5,496 nucleotides of DNA from contig DATJAS010000009.1 in NCBI GenBank assembly GCA_035516035.1, positions 1 through 5,496 on the forward strand, in the 5' to 3' direction. Shown here one piece after another: positions 1-5,043 of the stretch; within the stretch, counting starts at the first letter, position 1, and every line of letters begins with the position of its first letter. The position numbers and the translations under genes are program-made. Below the pieces are notes generated by a model. That model did not search any database and was not told the origin of the DNA. It worked only from the letters and a program-made list of their open reading frames with translations. This DNA comes from Fen-1273 sp035516035. GTDB taxonomy: Bacteria; Bacteroidota; Ignavibacteria; UBA10030; UBA6906.

Positions 1-232
1 GTCCTCCAGCGTGCGGCGGATCGCGTCGAAGCCGTCGATCCATTCTTTCCGCGCGCTGATCACCTGCATCACTTTCTGCGCGGCGACGTTGTCGTTCCAG
101 AAATCGGGGGCCTCGGATTTCTTCTGCAGCTCGGCGACTTCCTTTTCCTTGCCGTCGATGTCAAAGATACCCCCGGAGGGCGTGGAGCCGGTCCTTCAAT
201 CCCTTGATCCTCAGCTTCTGCGCGTCAAACAT
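1..232 (-). CDS. prfB: Peptide chain release factor 2 (RF2), 5' part, with programmed +1 frameshift
   Basis: RF2 recognises UGA and UAA stop codons on the ribosome and triggers peptide release in the cytoplasm. Only the N-terminal portion is present; the gene runs off the left edge. The ATG at 232-230 opens a 23-codon leader frame (MFDAQKLRIK..., ending LRGYL) that stops at TGA 163-161. Skipping one base there continues in the +1 frame for 54 codons to the window edge (DIDGKEKEVAELQKKSEAPD, then FWND and a helical stretch). This matches the E. coli RF2 start in both leader length (UGA at codon 24 here, 26 in E. coli) and the LRGYL/D junction. The visible part is the N-terminal helical domain; the GGQ and SPF motifs lie outside the window. 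The start overlaps the preceding cistron's stop by 8 nt, and an AAGGGA-type ribosome site lies at 243-238. Synthesis is probably autoregulated: low RF2 lets the ribosome pause at UGA and slip. Confidence 0.95.
160..177 (-). promoter_or_regulatory. prfB programmed +1 frameshift site with internal Shine-Dalgarno-like run
   Basis: On the minus strand the site reads CTCCGGGGGTATCTTTGAC (178-160). GGGGG (174-170) can pair with the 16S rRNA tail. It is followed by TAT, the slippery CTT (166-164) and the in-frame TGA (163-161). The established mechanism is slippage of the tRNA on CUU to UUU, with GAC then read in the +1 frame. The 3-nt spacing between the G run and CUU equals that in E. coli. One difference is that the base before the G run is C rather than the usual A, which removes one A-U pair from the predicted anti-SD pairing. 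Confidence 0.95.
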
Positions 233-572
233 GGCGTTCCCTTCCCGGTGAGTCGTTGTCGTCGATATCCAGTTCCATGCGGAGCATCGCGCTGGCAAGC
301 GTTTTCCCCTGCGCGTCGTTTTTGAGCGAGCGCGTCCCCCCCCCGCCGAGCGCCTCGTGGAGGAGGAAGTTCAGCGCCCCGAGATTCGGCAGCTCGTACC
401 GTTCCACGCGGCCCAGCACCAGCCCCGCGAAGTGGGCCCGCACCCTCTCCGCGGTGAGGTACTTCGCCAGGAGAGGGTAGTACTCGTCCCGTCGCGCGAT
501 TACCCCCACGTTGGCGGTATCCCCCTTGTCCCCGGAGCGGGCGTGCGCAATATCCAGCAGGCGGATTTTCAT
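225..572 (-). CDS. AtuA-like C-terminal domain protein (stand-alone)
   Basis: This 115-residue protein matches the C-terminal domain usually fused to DUF1446/AtuA proteins. The diagnostic stretch is near its N-terminus: AHARSGDKGDTANVGVIARR (residues 9-28), followed by a region resembling the family's LTAERVRAHF and LNFLLHEALGGGGTRSL segments. The biochemical role of this domain has not been established to my knowledge. In Pseudomonas, atuA belongs to the acyclic terpene (citronellol/geraniol) utilisation cluster. The ATG at 572-570 shares ATGA with the stop of the upstream DUF1446 cistron. The closest good SD, GGAGG at 593-589, is 16 nt away, so translation probably relies on coupling. The same frame stays open far upstream (to 1358), but that extension shows no family resemblance and lies inside the DUF1446 gene, so the ATG at 572 is chosen. 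A nine-base G run (minus strand, 344-336) encodes the glycines without disturbing the frame. The charged tail after residue 100 is probably disordered. Confidence 0.85.
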   Translation of the reverse strand: MKIRLLDIAHARSGDKGDTANVGVIARRDEYYPLLAKYLTAERVRAHFAGLVLGRVERYELPNLGALNFLLHEALGGGGTRSLKNDAQGKTLASAMLRMELDIDDNDSPGRERHV

Positions 573-1930
573 GTCGTGCGGACGGCGACCTCCGGCGTCA
601 CGGCGGTCCTGGGGATGAGCGCGGGCCAGTAGGCGATCACCTCGCTCGGGCGGGGCCTGCCGCCGGCGAACCCGGTGACGGACGGGGGCCCCGTGAGGAT
701 AAGCGGCGCGATCTCCCGTCCGAACCGCTCGACCGCGTCCATCTCCTTCCCGCGCACCCCGATCCGGAGAACGACCTCGTTGATCTCGTCCGGCGGGACC
801 GCCAGGGGCCCGTGACAGGAGTCGTACCCGACGAACTCGGTGCGGATCTCCTCGAAGGCGAGCCCCAGGTCGCTGAGCCGCCGCCGGAGTATCCCGTCCG
901 CGGCGCGCGCCTTGTCGAGCGCGTCGGGCCACGCGTACGTGAGCGTGCCGATGGCCGTGTAGCCGTCGAGGTACGACATCGAGACCTTGTACGACGTGGT
1001 CGCAGGGCGTCCGCGGACGCCGGAAACCCGTACGCGGTCCGGCCCCTCCGCGTCGAGCCGTATCGTCGTGAAATCCGCGATGCAGTCCGGCGTGATGTAT
1101 TCCGCCGGGTTGCCGATCTCGTACAGGAGCTGTTCCTTGACCGTCTGGACGGACACCAGCCCGCCGCTTCCCTCGTGTTTCGTGATCACGACGTCGCCGC
1201 CGGCCGTGGCCTCGGCGATCGGGAACCCGACGTGCGCCAGGTCGGGCACAGAGCGCCAGTCGGCGGAAAAATTCCCTCCGCTCGACTGCGCGCCGCACTC
1301 GAGTATGTGGCCCGCGATCGTCCCCGCAGCCAGGAGGTCCCAGTCCGTCTCGCGCCATCCGAACTCGAACATCATCGGCGCAAGCGTGAGCCCCGTATCC
1401 GTCGTCCGGCCCGTGATCACGATCTGCGCCCCTTCCCGGAGCGCCCGGACGATGGGGGCGGCGCCGAAATAGACGTTGGCGCTCAGCACGCGGTCCATGA
1501 CGCCGGAGAGGTCTTCTCCCGTCTCCATGTTGGCAAGCGGCGCGCCCTGGCTGCGGATGTCGCGCAGCCGCGGGAGGATGTCATCTCCCGTCACGACGCC
1601 GATTGCAAGGCCACGGATGCCGTGGCGCGCCGCGCTGGCGAAGATCGCATCGCGGCAGGCGGCGGGATTCACGCCCCCCCCGTTGGTGATGACCCGGATC
1701 CCTTTCTCCACAAGGAGGGGGAGCAGCTCGTCCATGAGGGGGACCAGGTCGCGCGCGTACCCGAGCGACGGGTCCTTCCGCTTCTGCTTCTGGAGGATGG
1801 ACATCGTCACCTCTGCGAGGTAGTCCATCACCAGGTAATCGATCGGACCGCGGCGGACCTGGTCGCGCGGCGCGCTCAGCAGATCGCCCCAGAATCCCTG
1901 CCCGCTTGCGATCCGGACGCAGCCTTTCAT
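569..1930 (-). CDS. Acyclic terpene utilisation AtuA family protein (DUF1446)
   Basis: The 453-residue cytoplasmic protein has no signal peptide or membrane segment and is full length for the DUF1446 core. Family-type motifs appear in order: RIASGQGFWGD at residues 6-16; ITNGGGVNPAACRD at about 80-93; IVITGRTTDTGLTLAP at about 170-185; GHILECGAQSSGGNFSADW at about 207-225; and GFPIAEATAGGDVVITKHEG at about 235-254, followed by SGGLVSVQTVKEQLLYEIGNP. The C-terminal domain found in many homologues is absent and is encoded by the next cistron. Homologues occur in terpene or branched-chain acyl-CoA degradation clusters, but no defined reaction is known to me. No carboxylase or dehydrogenase partners are visible here, and its neighbours are translation genes. 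The ATG at 1930-1928 overlaps the aspS stop (TGATG, 1 nt shared), so coupled translation is likely. A weak CAGGG lies about 7 nt upstream. The family call is firm; the function is unknown. Confidence 0.9.
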   Translation of the reverse strand: MKGCVRIASGQGFWGDLLSAPRDQVRRGPIDYLVMDYLAEVTMSILQKQKRKDPSLGYARDLVPLMDELLPLLVEKGIRVITNGGGVNPAACRDAIFASAARHGIRGLAIGVVTGDDILPRLRDIRSQGAPLANMETGEDLSGVMDRVLSANVYFGAAPIVRALREGAQIVITGRTTDTGLTLAPMMFEFGWRETDWDLLAAGTIAGHILECGAQSSGGNFSADWRSVPDLAHVGFPIAEATAGGDVVITKHEGSGGLVSVQTVKEQLLYEIGNPAEYITPDCIADFTTIRLDAEGPDRVRVSGVRGRPATTSYKVSMSYLDGYTAIGTLTYAWPDALDKARAADGILRRRLSDLGLAFEEIRTEFVGYDSCHGPLAVPPDEINEVVLRIGVRGKEMDAVERFGREIAPLILTGPPSVTGFAGGRPRPSEVIAYWPALIPRTAVTPEVAVRTT

Positions 1931-3696
1931 CAGACGACCCTGATGTGCAGCTCGCGGAGCTGCTTCTCGTCGACTGTTCCCGGGGCCTCGTCCATGAGCG
2001 AGACCGCGCTCGCGGTCTTGGGAAACGCGATGACTTCCCGGATCGACTTCATCCCCGTCATCAGCATGACCATCCTGTCAAACCCGAACGCGATCCCCCC
2101 GTGGGGAGGCGCACCGTACCTGAACGCATCGAGGAGGAATCCGAATTTCGCCTGCGCCTCTTCCGGTGTGATCCCCATGAGCGCGAAGACCCGCTGCTGC
2201 ATCGCGCGGTCGTGTATGCGGATGCTCCCTCCCCCGATTTCCGTCCCGTTCAGCACCATGTCGTATGCCCGTGCACGCGCTTCCCCCGGGGACGATTCGA
2301 GCAGCGGGAGGTCGTCCGGGTGCGGCGCGGTGAACGGATGGTGCACCGCCACGTACCTGCGCTCCTCCTCGCTGAATTCGAGCATCGGGAACTCGGTGAC
2401 CCAGAGGATCGCGAATTTCGACTCGTCGATCAGCCCGAGCCGCCGCCCCATCTCCAGGCGGAGAGCCCCCAGGACCGTGTACGCCTTCTTCCAGGCATCC
2501 GCGACAAGGAGCACCAGGTCTCCCCTGGCCGCGCCCATGGCCAGCGCGATCCGCTCCACCCGGTCTTTCCCCAGGAATTTTTCCACGGCCGTCTCGATCC
2601 CGGCCTCGGTCCACTTGAAATAGACGAGCCCTCCTGCGCCGAGGGATTTGGCGAAGTCCACGAGATTGTCCATCTGGTTGCGCGTGTACGCGGCCCCGCC
2701 CGGCACGACGAACCCCGCGACCGATCCGCCGTTTTTCACCGCCTCGGCGAAGACGCGGAAGGGAGCGTCCGCCACGATCTCGTTCACGCACGTGAACGAG
2801 AGCCCGAAGCGGGTATCGGGCTTGTCGCTCCCGTACCGCTCCATCGCCTCCCGGTATGTCATCCGGGGGAACGGTCGCGGCAGCGCGATCCCCCGCAGGT
2901 CCTGGAACATGCGTGCCACCAGCCCTTCGGCCACCTCCTGGACGTCTTCCTCGGCGACAAACGACATCTCCACGTCGATCTGCGTGAATTCCGGCTGCCT
3001 GTCCGCGCGGAGGTCCTCGTCCCGGAAGCACTTCACAATCTGCACGTACCGGTCAAACCCCGCGACCATCAGGATCTGCTTGTACGTCTGGGGGGACTGC
3101 GGGAGCGCGTAGAATTTTCCCCTGTGCAGGCGGCTCGGCACCAGGTAGTCCCGCGCCCCCTCCGGCGTGCTTTTCATCAGGACCGGGGTCTCGATCTCGA
3201 TGAAGCCGCGGCCGTTGAAGTACTCGTGCGTGATCTGGTACATCCTGTGCCGGAACATCAGCGAATTCTGGAGCGCGGGGCGCCGGAGATCGATGAACCT
3301 GTATTTCAGCCGGAGATCTTCGCCTGCTTCCGTCTCGCTGTTCACCGGGAACGGAGGCACGTCGGACTCGTTCAGGATCACAAGCTCACGCGCCAGCAGG
3401 TCCAGCTCCCCCGTCGCCAGGTCGGGGTTTTCAGTCCCGGCGGGGCGGCGTTCCACCACGCCGGTGACCGCAACGACAAACTCGCTCCTGAGCTTGCCGG
3501 CCGCGGCGTGCGCATCGGCGTTATGCTGCGGGTTGAACACCACCTGCGTCTTCCCGTACCTGTCCCGCAGATCGATGAAGATCACGCCGCCGAGATCGCG
3601 GCGCACGTCGACCCATCCGTTGAGTGTGACAACCTTGCCGATGTCGTCTGTGCGGATCTGCCCGCACGTGTGCGTACGCCTGGCAAATGACGCCAC
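1930..3696 (-). CDS. aspS: Aspartyl-tRNA synthetase (class II, bacterial type)
   Basis: The enzyme activates aspartate with ATP and attaches it to tRNA-Asp in the cytoplasm. It has 588 residues, against about 590 in E. coli. Domain order: N-terminal OB-fold anticodon-binding domain (about 1-110, with GWVDVRRDLGG and FIDLRDRYG); class II motif 1 around 163-178 (RGFIEIETPVL); QSPQ at 200-203; motif 2 at 224-241 (FRDEDLRADRQPEFTQID); bacterial GAD insertion at about 295-420; TEFPMLE at 434-440; and motif 3 at 534-545 (GIAFGFDRMVML), then REVIAFPKTASA. All signature residues are intact, including motif 2 and motif 3 arginines. Leu35, in the RRDLGG loop, is the residue type associated with discriminating enzymes; non-discriminating ones usually have His there. 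The start is GTG (3696-3694), with AGGAG at 3706-3702 and a 5-nt spacer. It heads the leftward operon and has its own sigma70-like promoter, giving a leader of about 30 nt. The stop overlaps the next ATG. Confidence 0.97.
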   Translation of the reverse strand: MASFARRTHTCGQIRTDDIGKVVTLNGWVDVRRDLGGVIFIDLRDRYGKTQVVFNPQHNADAHAAAGKLRSEFVVAVTGVVERRPAGTENPDLATGELDLLARELVILNESDVPPFPVNSETEAGEDLRLKYRFIDLRRPALQNSLMFRHRMYQITHEYFNGRGFIEIETPVLMKSTPEGARDYLVPSRLHRGKFYALPQSPQTYKQILMVAGFDRYVQIVKCFRDEDLRADRQPEFTQIDVEMSFVAEEDVQEVAEGLVARMFQDLRGIALPRPFPRMTYREAMERYGSDKPDTRFGLSFTCVNEIVADAPFRVFAEAVKNGGSVAGFVVPGGAAYTRNQMDNLVDFAKSLGAGGLVYFKWTEAGIETAVEKFLGKDRVERIALAMGAARGDLVLLVADAWKKAYTVLGALRLEMGRRLGLIDESKFAILWVTEFPMLEFSEEERRYVAVHHPFTAPHPDDLPLLESSPGEARARAYDMVLNGTEIGGGSIRIHDRAMQQRVFALMGITPEEAQAKFGFLLDAFRYGAPPHGGIAFGFDRMVMLMTGMKSIREVIAFPKTASAVSLMDEAPGTVDEKQLRELHIRVV

Positions 3697-3701
3697 GTCA
3701 G

Positions 3702-3706
3702 CTCCT
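3702..3706 (-). promoter_or_regulatory. aspS ribosome binding site (AGGAG)
   Basis: AGGAG on the minus strand lies 5 nt before the GTG at 3696-3694. It decides the aspS start, because no ATG lies in a suitable place and the AspRS homology begins only a few residues downstream (RRTHTCGQIR). Confidence 0.8.
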
Positions 3707-3732
3707 GTTTGTCCCGTGAATCGTATCTATGC

Positions 3733-3761
3733 ATGATAGCGAAAAAATGTCGGAGTATCAA
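3733..3761 (-). promoter_or_regulatory. Sigma70-like promoter for the aspS-atuA-prfB operon
   Basis: The minus strand reads TTGATA (3761-3756), a 17-bp spacer, then TATCAT (3738-3733). Each box matches the consensus at 5 of 6 positions with ideal spacing. Transcription would start near 3726, about 30 nt before the GTG. No T-box or other leader structure fits in that space. This is a sequence match only; no transcript data are available. Confidence 0.7.
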
Positions 3762-3770
3762 AACAGGGGC

Positions 3771-3799
3771 TTGACGATCCGCCCCCTCCTCCATACATT
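3771..3799 (+). promoter_or_regulatory. Sigma70-like promoter for the rightward (damaged) isomerase gene
   Basis: TTGACG (3771-3776, 5/6 consensus) is followed by a 17-bp spacer and TACATT (3794-3799, 4/6). It is back to back with the aspS promoter, with 9 bp between the two -35 boxes. The predicted start is near 3806, giving a leader of about 36 nt to the ATG at 3842. The -10 box is the weaker element. Confidence 0.5.
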
Positions 3800-3841
3800 G
3801 TTCACTCGCCGAGCCACGACTCCTTTCATTGCGAGCGCCTT

Positions 3842-4436
3842 ATGCGAAGTCCTCTCTTGGACCACGCCGTTTTTGGGCGTGGCAATCTCCCTGAATCTCT
3901 CCTCCTCCTCGCCCTCCTCGTCCCTCCCCAGTCCCCGGCGCAGCCGCCGGCCCGGTCACAGAAGATTATCGAAATCCTCCGCCTGCAGGATGCACGTGCC
4001 CCGTTCGGACCTGCGATGGCGGCGTTTCTGAAAGACGCCGACCCGGCCGTGCGACGACGCGCTCGACGAGGACGGCGCCCCCTTTACCGTGATGAGCATA
4101 CTCCGGCTGGTGCGGGGGGGGGTTCTACCGGGGACTCACGTTTCACCGCGTTGTGCCGAATTTCGTGGTGCAGGGAGGCGATCCGCGGGGGACGGCTGGG
4201 GGGGCCCCGGGTACACGCTCCGCTCGGAGTTCTCGACGGTTCGCTACGGAAGAGGGACGGTCGGAATGGCGAGCGCCGGGAAGGACACCGAAGGCTCGCA
4301 GTTCTTCATCACGCACTCCCCGCAGCCGCATCTCGACGGCAGGTACACGGTGGTGGGACGCGTGCTCCGCGGCATGGATGTGGTGGATGCCCTGCGCGTC
4401 GGAGACAGGATCGTTGACGCGCGCACGCTCCCCTGA
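3842..4436 (+). pseudogene. Broken HEAT-repeat / cyclophilin-type peptidyl-prolyl isomerase gene
   Basis: Three reading-frame pieces together resemble an exported peptidyl-prolyl cis-trans isomerase. Piece 1 (3842 to about 4063) has a Leu-rich, signal-like segment (SLLLLALLVPP), then IIEILRLQDARAPFGPAMAA and FLKDADPAVRRRA, which look like the first HEAT unit of HEAT-cyclophilin proteins. At about 4050-4065 similarity jumps frame into the cyclophilin domain (LDEDGAPFTVMSILRLVRGG). It shifts again at the G9 run (4114-4122) to FYRGLTFHRVVPNFVVQGGD, and shifts back at the G5 run (4187-4191) to DGWGGPGYTLRSEFS. It then stays in one frame through GTVGMASAGKDTEGSQFFIT and the LDGRYTVVGRV segment to TGA at 4434-4436. 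The catalytic-type residues of cyclophilins are recognisable (FHRVVPNF, GSQFFIT). The first cyclophilin strand and the remaining HEAT repeats are missing. No single frame gives a complete domain. The ATG at 3842 lacks a good ribosome site. True decay, a 1-nt indel pair from sequencing, or misassembly are all possible. Confidence 0.75.
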
Positions 4437-4448
4437 CGCGGCGCCCCT

Positions 4449-4925
4449 TCAGGTCCTGGTCACCAGGCACCCGGCCATCATGTCGTGCAGCGCCTGCTTC
4501 TGCGCGGTGAATGCCGCCATGATGTACCCGATGAAAAGGATCGAGGAGACGATCTTCCCGAAGTAGCGCCCGGTGGCGCGGCCGAAGCCGACCCGGTCGC
4601 CGGCCAGCGTGGTGACGCGCAGACCGAGCGCCATCTTCCCCAGCGTCGCTCCCCGCGCGGAGGATTCCATCAGCGCGAAGTAGAGCCAGCCGGCGATCAC
4701 GACGGCGATCATGCTGATGAAGTACGTGCTGAGCAGCGCGATCATGAGTCCGCCTCCATCCCCTTCCACGTCGACGTCGGAGGCCCGGGCCGCCGCTGTC
4801 AGGCCCACGAGCCCGAGGAAGGGGACGAGGATGATGATGTTGACGATGCCGAGCAGGACGCCGTCGATGATCGAAGCGATGAAGCGCATCCAGAAGCCTG
4901 CGTACTGGCGCTGCAGCTGTTCCAT
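4449..4925 (-). CDS. RDD family membrane protein
   Basis: The protein has 158 residues and three hydrophobic segments (about 17-43, 60-86 and 123-143), so it is an inner-membrane protein. RDD-family marks are the opening YAGFWMRFIASIIDG (Arg14 and Asp21 in the first helix), the cytoplasmic-loop motif GATLGKMALGLRV (92-104) and the C-terminal ALHDMMAGCLVTR. A short acidic, glycine-rich loop (49-59) follows the first helix. Members have been linked to ion transport or stress tolerance in some bacteria, but most, including this one, have no assigned substrate. The ATG at 4925-4923 is preferred: AGAGGA lies 7 nt upstream and RDD homology starts right after it. The frame is open 24 codons further (to 4997), but that would run through the candidate promoter. 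It converges with the broken isomerase gene with 12 nt between the stops and is divergent from the lipoprotein gene. Confidence 0.88.
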   Translation of the reverse strand: MEQLQRQYAGFWMRFIASIIDGVLLGIVNIIILVPFLGLVGLTAAARASDVDVEGDGGGLMIALLSTYFISMIAVVIAGWLYFALMESSARGATLGKMALGLRVTTLAGDRVGFGRATGRYFGKIVSSILFIGYIMAAFTAQKQALHDMMAGCLVTRT

Positions 4926-4932
4926 GGTGAGG

Positions 4933-4938
4933 TCCTCT
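4933..4938 (-). promoter_or_regulatory. Ribosome binding site of the RDD gene (AGAGGA)
   Basis: AGAGGA on the minus strand sits 7 nt before the ATG at 4925-4923. It supports this start over the upstream in-frame start at 4997, which has no such motif in place. Confidence 0.7.
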
Positions 4939-4964
4939 GAGGTGTCCGAGGTGCGGCCTCCGCT

Positions 4965-4993
4965 ACGATAAAGAAATATTGTGATGTTCGCAA
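4965..4993 (-). promoter_or_regulatory. Candidate sigma70-like promoter for the RDD gene
   Basis: TTGCGA (4993-4988, 4/6 consensus) is followed by a 17-bp spacer and TATCGT (4970-4965, 4/6). The predicted start is near 4958, about 33 nt before the ATG. The individual boxes are moderate; spacing and position support it. Confidence 0.4.
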
Positions 4994-5007
4994 CCACTGG
5001 CTATATT
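4979..5007 (+). promoter_or_regulatory. Candidate sigma70-like promoter for the lipoprotein gene
   Basis: TTGTGA (4979-4984, 4/6 consensus) is followed by a 17-bp spacer and TATATT (5002-5007, 5/6). The predicted start is near 5014, about 30 nt before the ATG at 5044. It overlaps the opposing RDD promoter almost completely, so the two could not easily be occupied by polymerase at the same time. Confidence 0.5.
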
Positions 5008-5034
5008 GGACGTGCCCGACACTCACCAGCACGC

Positions 5035-5038
5035 GGAG
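5035..5038 (+). promoter_or_regulatory. Ribosome binding site of the lipoprotein gene (GGAG)
   Basis: GGAG lies 5 nt before the ATG at 5044. It favours this start over the next in-frame ATG (5056), which would leave only MRR before the hydrophobic stretch. Confidence 0.6.
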
Positions 5039-5043
5039 TCCCG

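Noticed and set aside
573..1358. Long open minus-strand frame upstream of and continuous with the small AtuA-like C-terminal protein
   Set aside because: Its translation is Arg/Gly-rich with no family resemblance and overlaps the well-supported DUF1446 gene; only the part from the ATG at 572 matches a known domain.
812..2623. Very long plus-strand open frame (603 codons)
   Set aside because: It lies opposite the DUF1446 and aspS genes, has low-complexity Arg/Pro/Ala-rich composition and arises from GC-rich codon bias.
1906..3690. Second very long plus-strand open frame (594 codons)
   Set aside because: It mirrors aspS almost end to end on the opposite strand and shows no domain-like sequence.
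3697..3841. Possible riboswitch, T-box or small gene between aspS and the damaged isomerase
   Set aside because: The gap is about 145 bp and is accounted for by two promoters and short leaders. The plus-strand open frame beginning at 3729 crosses both promoters and has no recognisable content.
3862..3882. Hairpin CCACGCC / GGCGTGG with a 7-nt loop
   Set aside because: No T tract follows on either strand, so it is not an intrinsic terminator, and it falls inside the damaged gene's signal-peptide region. Probably chance in GC-rich DNA.
4455..4467. Short palindrome CCTGG-TCA-CCAGG near the convergent gene ends
   Set aside because: A 5-bp stem without a T run, inside the last codons of the RDD gene; too weak to call a bidirectional terminator.
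4926..4997. 24-codon N-terminal extension of the RDD protein
   Set aside because: It has no ribosome site, runs through the candidate promoter, and RDD homology with a good SD begins at the ATG at 4925.
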